Shown here piece by piece: positions 34,928-43,951 of a stretch of DNA of 64,000 nt. Made by a program: the position numbers and the translations under genes. Each line of letters starts with the position of its first letter. The stretch's first letter is position 1. The DNA comes from Mucilaginibacter sp. PAMB04168. GTDB taxonomy: Bacteria; Bacteroidota; Bacteroidia; Sphingobacteriales; Sphingobacteriaceae. Where the stretch lies: positions 3,472,001 through 3,536,000 of the forward strand of contig NZ_CP155079.2 of NCBI RefSeq assembly GCF_039634365.2, in the 5' to 3' direction. The notes under the pieces were generated by a model that saw only the letters and a list, made by a program, of their open reading frames with translations, ran no database searches and was not told the DNA's origin.

Positions 34928-37390
34928 TTACTTAGCCCTCAACGTATAGACCTTACCCGCTTCTGTAGAAAAGTCGTATAGCAGGCCTGCGTTGACAACC
35001 ATAAGCGCCAACCGGGCTTTCTCCGAGACCAGCGGCATCGGAATCGTATCCGGCTGATAAAATGGATTGGTGTTGACTCCCTCGGCAACCCGGATTTTCA
35101 AGCGGGATTCCGCTTTCAGGGCACTGTGCACACGCAAACGGCAATTACCGCCAAGGTTTGATTTAATCGTTATTTTCAGGAGCTTTCCATTATTCCACTG
35201 CATATCGACGATTTCAAAACCGCCAACAGCTCTCAATCCCATAATCTGTCCTCGCTGCCAGCCCTTAGGCAAAGCAGGCAAAAGATGAATGGAACCATCG
35301 TGACTTTGCATCAGCATCTCGGCCACGCCTGCCGTGCAACCAAAATTTCCATCAATCTGAAAGGGCGGATGGGCGTCGAACAGGTTCGGATAAGTTCCCC
35401 CACCATTATTTGCGCCGCCCTTGTTGACGCCCGTAGGTGTTAGTTGATTCCTGATCAGTTGGAAGGCATGATCACCATCGAGCAGCCTGGCCCAGAGATT
35501 CACTTTCCACCCCATAGACCAACCGGTCGATACATCACCGCGGTAAATCAGCGATGTACGGGCCGCGCTGGTTAACTCAGGTGTATGGTAGGGAGAAATC
35601 TGATTTCCAGGATACAAACCGAATAAATGAGATACGTGCCGGTTCTTGTCATTAGGGCTATCCAGGTCATGTATCCACTCCTGCAATTGGCTAAAACGTC
35701 CGACTTGCATGGGCGGTAATCGCCTGCGGGCGGCCAGTAGTTTGTCAGCAAAATCCTGGTCGACACCCAGGATATGACTTGCTTTAATCACGTTGGAAAA
35801 CAGTTCGAACGCCAACTGGTTGTCCATCGTTACACCTGCATCGATGGAAGCACCCTTGTAAGCGCCAGGGCCGTTCTCAGGCGAGAGCGAAGGTGAAATA
35901 ACAAGCCATTTATGTTCCGGTTCTTCTGTGAGGAATTCCAAATAGAACTGAGCGGCTCCTCTTAAAGCCGGATATACAGATTTAAGGTAGTGCTCATCCC
36001 CGCAATACTGATACTTTTCCCACAAGTGACGGCTTAACCACGCTCCGCCTGAGGGCCACATTCCAGAGAAAACGCCGTCAACAGGACCCGTTATACGCCA
36101 GAGGTCGGTATTGTGATGGGCGACCCATCCTCCCACGCCATACATTTCCCTTGCCGTTCGTTGACCGGTTATTGCTAAGTCGTTGACCATATCAATAAGC
36201 GGGAGGTGCATTTCTGACAAGTTGGTTACCTCGGCCGGCCAGTAATTCATTTCCGTATTGATATTGATTGTATACTTACTACCCCATGGCGGTGATTGTT
36301 TATCATTCCAGATACCTTGCAGATTAGCGGGTTGTCCTCCGGGTTGCGAGGAAGAGATCAGGAGGTATCTCCCAAACTGGAAGTATAGGGTTACCAGCTG
36401 AGGGTCGTACCCATTCGCAAAATCACGGATACGGATATCAGTTGAGTTATTGACAGCGTCACTAGTGCCCAGATCAAGCTTTACCCGATTAAAGTACCGT
36501 TGATAGGCAGCAACGTGTGCGGTAAGTATTTGAGCATAGCTTCTGAAAAAAGCCTGTTTTATAGAGCTTGACACGCGCTTCGTCTCATCTGCACTCACAT
36601 CATGGTAGTTTACAAAATTGGTGCCGATGGCGACATAGATTGTAACTTCATCGGCATTCGTGACGGTCAGGGTAGAATCGTTCGACGAAATCCTTCCACC
36701 TGTAGCCTTGAATTTGATCTGCGACTGAAACCGAAGCTGACTTCTCACGCCATCTTTATCGCTGGTAACCCCTTTCATCACCAGCATGTTATCTTGCACC
36801 GATGTCTTAACTTGCTGAGTGCTGGTCAGTCCTGCGGAAAAACTGATGCTGGCACGCTTGTTGGCTGTGAGATGAATGACAATAACCTGGTCAGGCTGTG
36901 AGGCTAAATACTCCCGCCTGAACCGCACGCCACCAACTTCATAAGTCGTGCTACTGACCGCCCTCGCAATGTCCAGTTCCCGGTAGTAGTTTTGATACTT
37001 CTGATGTTCGGGGAAAAAAAGATTGAGGTTGCCTACAGGCTGATACAGCATCCCGTTAATACGATTGGATTTGATTTTAAGTGCCGCAAGATCAGCAGCC
37101 TCTTTATTTTTTCCTTCAAAAATCAGCTTTCTCACCTCCGGTAAAGCAGCCAACGACGTTTCGCTGTCGTTCCGGTTCGGTCCTCCGCTCCAAACCGTTG
37201 CTTCATTCAACTTAACAAGGTCTCTTTCAGGATTGCCATATACCATCGCTGCAAGCCGGCCATTACCAATCGGAAGCGCCCGCTCCCAAACCTGGCCGGC
37301 GGGTTCGTTGTACCATAGCCTCAGTCCGGCATTTTGAGCCAAAGAAAATAGGGACAGACAACACCCCAGAGTCGTTAAAATATATTTCAT
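34928..37390 (-). CDS. GH95 alpha-L-fucosidase/alpha-L-galactosidase
   Basis: 820 aa from ATG 37390 ([19 protein letters not shown] signal); a GTG ten codons upstream is less likely. N-terminal domain [20 protein letters not shown] and [12 protein letters not shown]; (alpha/alpha)6 catalytic domain with the asparagine motif [10 protein letters not shown] (about 374-383), the acid glutamate in PSLSPENG (about E505), [12 protein letters not shown], and [13 protein letters not shown] (about 614-626). These are the residues used by the inverting GH95 enzymes (Asn-activated water, Glu acid). Length is normal. Removes terminal alpha-1,2-L-fucose or L-galactose, for example from xyloglucan or pectin side chains. 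First gene of the minus-strand cluster, divergent from the esterase-lectin gene. Confidence 0.93.
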   Translation of the reverse strand: MKYILTTLGCCLSLFSLAQNAGLRLWYNEPAGQVWERALPIGNGRLAAMVYGNPERDLVKLNEATVWSGGPNRNDSETSLAALPEVRKLIFEGKNKEAADLAALKIKSNRINGMLYQPVGNLNLFFPEHQKYQNYYRELDIARAVSSTTYEVGGVRFRREYLASQPDQVIVIHLTANKRASISFSAGLTSTQQVKTSVQDNMLVMKGVTSDKDGVRSQLRFQSQIKFKATGGRISSNDSTLTVTNADEVTIYVAIGTNFVNYHDVSADETKRVSSSIKQAFFRSYAQILTAHVAAYQRYFNRVKLDLGTSDAVNNSTDIRIRDFANGYDPQLVTLYFQFGRYLLISSSQPGGQPANLQGIWNDKQSPPWGSKYTININTEMNYWPAEVTNLSEMHLPLIDMVNDLAITGQRTAREMYGVGGWVAHHNTDLWRITGPVDGVFSGMWPSGGAWLSRHLWEKYQYCGDEHYLKSVYPALRGAAQFYLEFLTEEPEHKWLVISPSLSPENGPGAYKGASIDAGVTMDNQLAFELFSNVIKASHILGVDQDFADKLLAARRRLPPMQVGRFSQLQEWIHDLDSPNDKNRHVSHLFGLYPGNQISPYHTPELTSAARTSLIYRGDVSTGWSMGWKVNLWARLLDGDHAFQLIRNQLTPTGVNKGGANNGGGTYPNLFDAHPPFQIDGNFGCTAGVAEMLMQSHDGSIHLLPALPKGWQRGQIMGLRAVGGFEIVDMQWNNGKLLKITIKSNLGGNCRLRVHSALKAESRLKIRVAEGVNTNPFYQPDTIPMPLVSEKARLALMVVNAGLLYDFSTEAGKVYTLRAK

Positions 37391-37500
37391 GTAATCTAGT
37401 CGTGAACAAGGTTTCAGCACCAGTCCAGTTCAATCTGGAATCAGAATACCCAATGCTCCTTCATTTATAAGGCGCAATTAAAGATATCCGCCTAAAAAAA

Positions 37501-37517
37501 CATTAATAAAATATTAA
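37501..37517 (-). promoter_or_regulatory. Shared AT-rich motif upstream of GH95
   Basis: On the minus strand TTAATATTTTATTAATG, 111 bases before the GH95 ATG; 15 of 17 bases equal the motif at 37719-37735 that faces the opposite way toward the esterase-lectin gene. TATCTTTA follows 14 bases later as a possible -7 box. Confidence 0.5.
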
Positions 37518-37718
37518 CGCTGACCCTGGTAAATTACTTAAAGAGAATTTCGGCAGAAAACATGAGTTTTCATTGCTTCGAATGACTAGCATAGGCAGTC
37601 CAGGCTATTTGCATTTGCACCATAGACCTCCGGAAAACCGCACTTTCCGGCAGGTATTTGGTGTGTACAACCTGCAAGAATATAAAAGTTAGCGTAAGTA
37701 AAAATGGTTAATACTTTT

Positions 37719-37735
37719 TTAATCTTTTATTAACG
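37719..37735 (+). promoter_or_regulatory. Shared AT-rich motif upstream of the esterase-lectin gene
   Basis: TTAATCTTTTATTAACG, 105 bases before the ATG at 37840. It is the plus-strand twin of the motif at 37501-37517, so the divergent region 37391-37839 carries one copy for each direction. Confidence 0.5.
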
Positions 37736-37839
37736 TGTAAGAAGATATTTACTAAACCAGCAGTTAAATGCCAACCAATTTCTACGTATTTAAATACGCT
37801 ACCTACCCATTAATTTCATTTAAAACCAAAATCAAAACC

Positions 37840-39330
37840 ATGAGAAAATTTACATTTTTAATGATTCTTGCACTTTTTTCGTTTAGTTGTTCGAAGAGAA
37901 CCGCAGTTGATCCACCCTCTCCCGAAAGCCCGCCAGCAACAGTCAAGGCAACGCTTGCGAATAACGGTGCGCTGGATGACACGAATATCAAATATTTCGG
38001 CCGTTGGGATTTTTCCAACCCCGCGCAGTACGTCAGTTACTGGGGCGGCGCCTACTTTCGCGTAAGATTTACCGGTACTTCTGTAAAAGTAAAATTAGGG
38101 AATACAAGTAACTATTATGCCAAGATAGACAACGGCCCTTGGGTGAGCTTTCTGAATGTAGGGGGAACGGTTAACCTGACTCCATCCCTGCTTGCTAACG
38201 GCACCCATACGTTAAGCCTGGCACAGGGAAAAGATTACAATTATGTCTTTAATTTCCAGGGTCTGGTACTTGACGCGGGCGCTAGTACAAGCGCACCGCC
38301 AGTTTCCACTAATCTGATTGAATACATCGGCGATTCCATTACTGCGGGTTATACCGATCCGCAGGCGAACGTGTCCGATTATGCGTGGGTATGCTCCGAA
38401 GCATTAAATTGCGAACACACGCAGATTGCTTATCCAGGGATCAATCTAAGTAACGGATTTACCGGTACGGGTATGCAAACGCAATATCTGAAGTCACAAT
38501 CTTTAGCTTACCCCTCCTCCCCTAACTGGAACTTCGCCGTTTATACACCCAAAGTTGTGGTGATCAACCTGGGTACTAATGACACCAACAACGGCGTACC
38601 GGATGCTACGTTCCAAACTAACTATATAGACTTTTTGGCGACTGTCCGGAGCAAATTCGCGAATGCCGAAATTTTCGTCCTCAGAACTTTTTCCGGCACC
38701 AAAGCGTCAGCCACCGCTAACGCTGTACTGGTCCGCAACCAGGCCGGGGACAAAAAAGTTCATTACATCAATACAGGGGGCTGGCTTACCGCCGGATCAG
38801 CAGATTATACCGATGGTACCCATCCGAGCGTCAGCGGCCATATCAAGGTGGCCAATTTGCTTAAGCCAATCCTAGCGCCGTATGTAGGTGGCGTACAAGC
38901 TATTGCTAATGGCACTTATAAAATCGTCAGCCGCAGCAGCGGACTTGCAGTGGATGCTAAAGATAAGCTAACAGCCAATGGCACCTCTATTCAGCAATGG
39001 ACTTATATCAACGGCACTAATCAGCAGTGGACAGTCAGCAGCTTAGGCAATGGCCAGTATAAGATTGTCGGTGTTCAGAGCTCACGCTCTTTGAGTGTGA
39101 CAGGCCAAGCGATAGCAGACGGCACTAACCTGTCTTTATACGATTACCAAGGCACGGATAATCAAAAATGGATAGTCATGCCAACGTCCGGTGGGTATTA
39201 TACGATTAAGAGTGTACAAAGCGGTAAACTAATGGAAGTAAAGGGAAACAGTCCCACAGCCGGTGCTCTGATCGACATCTACCCAAACAATGGCGGCAAC
39301 AATCAGCAATGGGCATTCCAAACACCTTAA
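37840..39330 (+). CDS. CE2-like SGNH esterase with C-terminal ricin-type lectin domain
   Basis: 496 aa from ATG 37840 (RKFTFLMILALFSFSC lipoprotein signal, Cys 17); ATGs further upstream give an unlikely polar leader. Residues about 45-150 form a jelly roll (GRWDFSNPAQYVSYWGGAYF), followed by an SGNH domain with S166 (YIGDSITAGYT), NLGTND and D325-x2-H328 (DGTHPS). From about 356 three ricin-B/CBM13 repeats each end in a QxW motif (NQQW, NQKW, NQQW). The first 350 residues are paralogous to the esterase at 31171-32226. Likely a surface acetyl esterase targeted to a glycan by its lectin domain. It is followed 73 bases later by the GH71/GH99-like lipoprotein gene. Confidence 0.85.
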   Translation: MRKFTFLMILALFSFSCSKRTAVDPPSPESPPATVKATLANNGALDDTNIKYFGRWDFSNPAQYVSYWGGAYFRVRFTGTSVKVKLGNTSNYYAKIDNGPWVSFLNVGGTVNLTPSLLANGTHTLSLAQGKDYNYVFNFQGLVLDAGASTSAPPVSTNLIEYIGDSITAGYTDPQANVSDYAWVCSEALNCEHTQIAYPGINLSNGFTGTGMQTQYLKSQSLAYPSSPNWNFAVYTPKVVVINLGTNDTNNGVPDATFQTNYIDFLATVRSKFANAEIFVLRTFSGTKASATANAVLVRNQAGDKKVHYINTGGWLTAGSADYTDGTHPSVSGHIKVANLLKPILAPYVGGVQAIANGTYKIVSRSSGLAVDAKDKLTANGTSIQQWTYINGTNQQWTVSSLGNGQYKIVGVQSSRSLSVTGQAIADGTNLSLYDYQGTDNQKWIVMPTSGGYYTIKSVQSGKLMEVKGNSPTAGALIDIYPNNGGNNQQWAFQTP

Positions 39331-39403
39331 CGCAGATTGAATATTTTCAGCTTCCAATTATTACCTCAAAAGGTACTTACCATATAAATTAAAACCTATT
39401 ATT

Positions 39404-40696
39404 ATGAAGCACAATCTAGTTCATCAATTTAAAACGCTGCTATTTTGCACACTCCTGGCAGCAGGCGTAGTTTCCTGTAACAAGAAAGAAGAGGTCACTC
39501 AGGACCAGGCGTCCCTTGAGAATCCACAAAAAAAAGAAGCGGCCTCGCCTGTAGGTGATGTCGTAGGCAAACTGGTTGTTGGCTACCAAGGCTGGTTTGG
39601 TGCCAGCGGAGACGGCTCACCGTTTAACTCCTGGAGACATTGGGCGGCTACCGGCACGCCGGGTCCCGGCAACCAGAGCTTTGAACTTTATCCGGACGTA
39701 CGGGAGTATTTGACAACCTATCAAACTTCCTATGCCAACCTGGGAAATGGTCAGCCGGCAAAGCTATTTTCTTCCTGGACTGCCCAGACCGTAGCCAAAC
39801 ATTTCCAATGGATGCAGCAATACGGTATCGACTGCGCTGCTGTACAAAGATTTGGCGGGTACTTGTATTCGGATAACCGTGACCGGGATTTCAGGAACAG
39901 CATTATGGCCAAGGCGCGTAATCAGGCTGAGAACTACGGCCGTAAATTTTATGTCATGTATGATATATCGGGCTGGACAAACTTCCAAACGGAAATCAAA
40001 AGCGATTGGACATCGTCCATGCAGACCCATACTGCCTCAACGGCTTATGCCAAGCAAAATGGGAAACCCGTGGTCTGTATCTGGGGAATTGGCGTGTCAG
40101 GCCGGCCAGGCAATGTAACCAGCTGGACAGAGGTCATCAATTGGTTCAAAGCCCAGGGATGTTATGTGATCGTCGGAACGCCACGTAACTGGAGATCACA
40201 AACAGCTAATTTACCGGCTTACAATGCAGCCAACATGATTTCGCCCTGGAGTGTCGGCACATTCAATAATCTTGCGGGGGCTGATACCTATTCTACGCTT
40301 ATGCAAGGTGATTTGGCGTACTGTAATTCAAATAATCTAGACTTTCAGCCCGTCACCTTCCCTGGCTTTGCCTGGTCTAATTGGAAACCCAACACCCCAA
40401 GAAATGAAGTTCCCCGCTTACATGGAGATTTCATGTGGCGGCAATTTTACAACATCAGAAACCGCGGGATCAACAGCGCCTACGTAGCCATGTTTGACGA
40501 ATATGATGAAGCGACCGCCATTGCTAAAGCAGCGGAAAACAGCACGATGATTCCAACGAACCAGTACTTCCTGACGCTGGACGCTGACGGTGTTGCGTGT
40601 TCTTCGGATTTCTACCTTCGTTTGACTGGCGACGGTGCAAAAATGATCAAGGGTCAGATCGCACTCACTGCTACACACCCCACGTCTCACCAATAA
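39404..40696 (+). CDS. GH71/GH99-like surface lipoprotein
   Basis: 430 aa, ATG start; lipoprotein signal with Cys 26 (AAGVVSCNKK). The (beta/alpha)8-type domain has VVGYQGWFGASGDGS, the TVAKHFQWMQQYGIDCAAVQ block, YVMYDISGW, and the C-terminal motif MFDEYDEATA with E366 and E369 at the positions of the two essential glutamates (ExxE) of GH99 endo-alpha-mannosidases. It is paralogous to the protein at 51932-53140. Glycoside hydrolase family 71/99-like proteins are frequent in Bacteroidota PULs; an endo- or exo-acting role on alpha-linked glycans is likely, but specificity is not known. It forms a plus-strand pair with the esterase-lectin gene. Confidence 0.75.
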   Translation: MKHNLVHQFKTLLFCTLLAAGVVSCNKKEEVTQDQASLENPQKKEAASPVGDVVGKLVVGYQGWFGASGDGSPFNSWRHWAATGTPGPGNQSFELYPDVREYLTTYQTSYANLGNGQPAKLFSSWTAQTVAKHFQWMQQYGIDCAAVQRFGGYLYSDNRDRDFRNSIMAKARNQAENYGRKFYVMYDISGWTNFQTEIKSDWTSSMQTHTASTAYAKQNGKPVVCIWGIGVSGRPGNVTSWTEVINWFKAQGCYVIVGTPRNWRSQTANLPAYNAANMISPWSVGTFNNLAGADTYSTLMQGDLAYCNSNNLDFQPVTFPGFAWSNWKPNTPRNEVPRLHGDFMWRQFYNIRNRGINSAYVAMFDEYDEATAIAKAAENSTMIPTNQYFLTLDADGVACSSDFYLRLTGDGAKMIKGQIALTATHPTSHQ

Positions 40697-40727
40697 AATA
40701 AAGTCAAGGTAATAATTGGATTCACAG

Positions 40728-40759
40728 AACGTCCCGGTGGTCACCGGGACGTTTTTTTT
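40728..40759 (+). terminator. Intrinsic terminator
   Basis: AACGTCCCGGTG / CACCGGGACGTT inverted repeat followed by eight T, 32 bases after the GH71/GH99-like stop codon. Confidence 0.88.
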
Positions 40760-41215
40760 GTGTTTTAACTGCGGGTGAAAACGGCATAAGGCTGACACCG
40801 CACAATTCCTAGGAGATTCTTGCCTATCCGCTTCTGTCCCATCGCAACTTCCTAAACCCGCATGTTTGCCGGAGCTGCCGTGTATCGTCCACCCTTTTTT
40901 TACCTGTGCTAAAATACAAGTGTAATGGGGATTCACCTGCTACTGATGAATTTGATACATACGCCAGCAATCCGCAGAACCTAAAAGGTCACTATTTACG
41001 CTGGACGCGGGGTTACTCGCGTAGACGGCAAATCAAAGAACTTTGCTTTACAAGCCATTTAACGTTTCGTATGGCAGTTATGAAAGTGCTTAGGGAAAAT
41101 GAAAAAATGGCGGGCTGCTGCAGGATTCATAGTTCCAGCTGATTTTAGCTGTTTTTGATGCCATTATGTAAAATATTAGCGGCTGACACTTACCCCTAAT
41201 TTGCAAGATCCGCAA
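40760..41215. other. Gap between convergent PUL units
   Basis: About 455 bases with no credible gene; short frames on both strands (for example a 78-codon plus-strand frame at 40906) lack ribosome sites and family signatures. Bounded by terminators on both sides. Confidence 0.5.
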
Positions 41216-41221
41216 ATAATA

Positions 41222-41246
41222 AACGGGGATAGAATCTATCCCCGTT
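41222..41246 (-). terminator. Terminator of the SusC-SusD-DUF3823 operon
   Basis: Inverted repeat AACGGGGATA / TATCCCCGTT with a 5-nt loop, 79 bases downstream of the DUF3823 stop codon on the minus strand and followed there by TTATTATTTG. Confidence 0.7.
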
Positions 41247-41325
41247 CAAGTAAAAATACTCAGTAAAATCTATCGCTTGTCGAAGCGAACGGTTGCCGTG
41301 GTACAGTCAACCCAGCTTAAGCGGT

Positions 41326-42105
41326 TTAGCGAATGGTAAATTTAACCACCGGGCTGTAATTATACTTTCCGTTCGAACCAGAACCTAAAACGGCAACTCT
41401 CAAATAGTACTCTCCTTTAGGCAAATGCGTCTTAGAAAAGTTAAAGGAAAAAGTTTTGCCGGTACTTGCATCAGTACCAGCTGCCGGTGTATATGGGTTA
41501 CCTAAAATCGCATTCGTCACGGTGAACTGGAACTGGTTCTGGTAATAAGAACCAACCCGGTTAGAACTTACGCTTTCGTTGACAATAACGGAATTGTTGA
41601 TCAGTAGAAGCAGGTTGTTAGCCGTGGTTAAACCATTACTTGCCGGTGTTGCTGTTGCCTTGGTGACTGTGAAAGTAACGGTGCTGTCAGCAACGCTTGG
41701 TGCGGTGATCCGGAAAAAAGGATAAACCTTAAAGTCTACACGAACATCTTGGCCGGATGCCAGGGTAACCCGTGTAGAATCGCCGCCTAGGTACTGCCAC
41801 GGTCCTGACTGGGCTAGCGGCACGACCTTATAGCTTTCAGGAAAGACCGTGGAATTCGAAAATGTACCGTCACCTTTGACAGCAAGATCAAAATTTCCAG
41901 GCGTCGGATATTTTGCTGGATTATTGACGATCATTCTTACATTGCTGTTACTGCCGGCTTGAGAAAGCTCAAGCGGTCCCCCCGTATCTCCGTCGGTGAG
42001 GGCACCATGGATCGAGGCATCGGGTGCGTCGTAGTTATCCTTCTTGCAACTTGCAAAGACAAACATCATGCAAGATAGAATGAATAGATATTTCAAATTT
42101 TTCAT
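41326..42105 (-). CDS. DUF3823 domain lipoprotein (SusE-position)
   Basis: 259 aa, ATG start, lipoprotein signal (LSCMMFVFASCKKD, Cys 20). The start of the mature part, DAPDASIHGALTDGDTGGPL, is the mark of DUF3823 proteins, with a carboxypeptidase-regulatory-like first domain and an Ig-like second domain (KGEYYLRVAVLG, YSPVVKFTIR). Such genes follow SusD in many PULs and occupy the place of surface glycan-binding proteins. 11 bases after the SusD gene, so cotranslated. It probably helps capture the glycan at the outer membrane; no catalytic motif is seen. Confidence 0.85.
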   Translation of the reverse strand: MKNLKYLFILSCMMFVFASCKKDNYDAPDASIHGALTDGDTGGPLELSQAGSNSNVRMIVNNPAKYPTPGNFDLAVKGDGTFSNSTVFPESYKVVPLAQSGPWQYLGGDSTRVTLASGQDVRVDFKVYPFFRITAPSVADSTVTFTVTKATATPASNGLTTANNLLLLINNSVIVNESVSSNRVGSYYQNQFQFTVTNAILGNPYTPAAGTDASTGKTFSFNFSKTHLPKGEYYLRVAVLGSGSNGKYNYSPVVKFTIR

Positions 42106-42116
42106 GTTTGTATAAT

Positions 42117-43940
42117 TTAGTAACCTGGATTATGTCCTCTGTTTGGCTGTTTGGCGAACTCTGGATTCGTTGCTAGAGCCTGTGCAGGTATATCAGCGTA
42201 ATAATTTCTGGGCAGATAGTTTCTGGTATTTCCCGGAACTTTGCGAAGCACCCAATCCTGGGTGTCGATGTTGTAGTAAATTTGCAATCCGAATTGCTGC
42301 CGGTTAACAAAGTCAGTTGTTAAGGTTCTCCAGCGGATATAATCCCAGAATACGCGGTTTTCATAAGCAAGTTCTACATAACGCTCATGACGTATAGTTG
42401 CTCTATCAACAGTGGTTAATAATTTGAGACCAGCGCGCACATGCAGTAAGTTGAGCGCATCGGTTGCTTCAGCAGTTCCTTTCCCCAGTTCGAAGGACGC
42501 TTCAGCAAAGTTCAATAAAACCTCACCATAACGCAGATCCAGCCAGGAGGTACGCGATGTAAAAGGATTAATCAGCGCATAATCAGTTACCGGGTCAGTC
42601 CACTTTTTAAGCCAAAACGGGATGTTATCGATTGAAGAGTTACCAGAGCCTGGATAAGGCGTGGTCGTTGTGGTAAAACTTCGGGTGGCTGTGTTGAAGT
42701 ATTGATTGTAGGTACTCGCTACATACGTGGTATTATTGAAAATCACTCCACGCTGACCTGTGATGACGGCTGGGGTCGATGTTCCTCTCACTACCCTAAA
42801 TGTCGTTCCCGGAGCGACTATCGTTCCGCCGAACCGGGCTTCTTTATTTTGAAAAGCCGCACTCATAGACGGAAAATGATAATCCTGGTTAACCGCAAAC
42901 ACAGTGGTCGTACCATCCGTATTTTGAAACTTTTCTACCAGATCCATGCTGGTCCGCAAGCGGTTGCCATAACCACTGGTCGACTGTATCGACATCGGCA
43001 GCACCATCAGGTCCTGTGAATGCGTGCGGTCACCCGTAGTGGAGTTGTAATCGTACCCTTTGGCAAATATAGCTTCAGGATTAGTGTCTCCAGGCTTACA
43101 TTCATAAAAAAGGTACTGAAAGTTTTTTTGCAGGTCGGGCAGATATTTGTTGAACAAGGCAAACTTGTTGCTTTTTATCACTGCGTTAGCAGCATCATAA
43201 GCAGTTTGCATGTACGTCTGGGCATGAGCCGCATCCACCCCGTTTATTCCGCCGGTGGTTGTCAAATTATTAGTGTTATCAAACAGACCGATTGATCCGG
43301 CATGTAACATTGCCCTGGACTCAAGTGCCAGCGCTGCCCATTTGGTAGCACGGCCATAAGTATTATAAGATTCCGGAATATTTGCTGCCGCAAAGTCTAA
43401 ATCAGACTTTACCAGGTCCCATATTTCGACTTCTTTGGCACGGGGCAAGGAAACAGGCTGTGCTTGAGGGGCGGTAAGCAGCGGCACGCCGCCGTAGTAC
43501 TTAACCAAACCAAAGTAGATGTAAGCTCTAATAAATCGAGCCTCACCTTGCCAGGTAGCTAATTGCGTTGAGCTGAAGTTGGTTGCATAATTTGGAAGTT
43601 GCTGAATGACGACATTCACGTTACGCAGACTTTGAAATAACCGGTCAAACACCGCGGCATCCATCGTATAGGTATTTGAGTCATAAGCCTCATCACTCCA
43701 ATTGGCAGTATATTGGTTACCAGCGCCCGGAAAAGCGCCAAAACTTCCGTTGCTAAATGAATAATCTTCGACAGGGATATCTGCATAGAGTTGAGCAAAT
43801 ACCGCGTCAACGCCAGCAACTGAACTGAACACGGCATCTTGTGTTAAAAGATTGGTAGGTTCTACATCCAGTACGTTCTTTCTACAAGCACCTAAACCTG
43901 TAAGAAGAATAATAATCATGAAAATTTTTATGCTTTTCAT
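42117..43940 (-). CDS. SusD/RagB family outer-membrane lipoprotein
   Basis: 607 aa, ATG start, lipoprotein signal with Cys 19 (LLTGLGACRKN). Conserved SusD features: LDVEPTNLLTQDAVF at the N-terminus, VNVVIQQL and EARFIRAYIYFGLVKYYGGVPLL (TPR part, shown as successive short blocks), and the C-terminal RHERYVELAYENRVFWDYIR and RNYLPRNYYADIP. It forms the lid of the SusC transporter and binds glycan at the cell surface. Placed 11 bases after susC and before the DUF3823 gene. Confidence 0.95.
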   Translation of the reverse strand: MKSIKIFMIIILLTGLGACRKNVLDVEPTNLLTQDAVFSSVAGVDAVFAQLYADIPVEDYSFSNGSFGAFPGAGNQYTANWSDEAYDSNTYTMDAAVFDRLFQSLRNVNVVIQQLPNYATNFSSTQLATWQGEARFIRAYIYFGLVKYYGGVPLLTAPQAQPVSLPRAKEVEIWDLVKSDLDFAAANIPESYNTYGRATKWAALALESRAMLHAGSIGLFDNTNNLTTTGGINGVDAAHAQTYMQTAYDAANAVIKSNKFALFNKYLPDLQKNFQYLFYECKPGDTNPEAIFAKGYDYNSTTGDRTHSQDLMVLPMSIQSTSGYGNRLRTSMDLVEKFQNTDGTTTVFAVNQDYHFPSMSAAFQNKEARFGGTIVAPGTTFRVVRGTSTPAVITGQRGVIFNNTTYVASTYNQYFNTATRSFTTTTTPYPGSGNSSIDNIPFWLKKWTDPVTDYALINPFTSRTSWLDLRYGEVLLNFAEASFELGKGTAEATDALNLLHVRAGLKLLTTVDRATIRHERYVELAYENRVFWDYIRWRTLTTDFVNRQQFGLQIYYNIDTQDWVLRKVPGNTRNYLPRNYYADIPAQALATNPEFAKQPNRGHNPGY

Positions 43941-43951
43941 ACACGTTGATT

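Noticed and set aside
40418..40936. 172-codon minus-strand frame across the end of the GH71/GH99-like gene
   Set aside because: Overlaps a conserved catalytic region on the other strand and a strong terminator; no domain.
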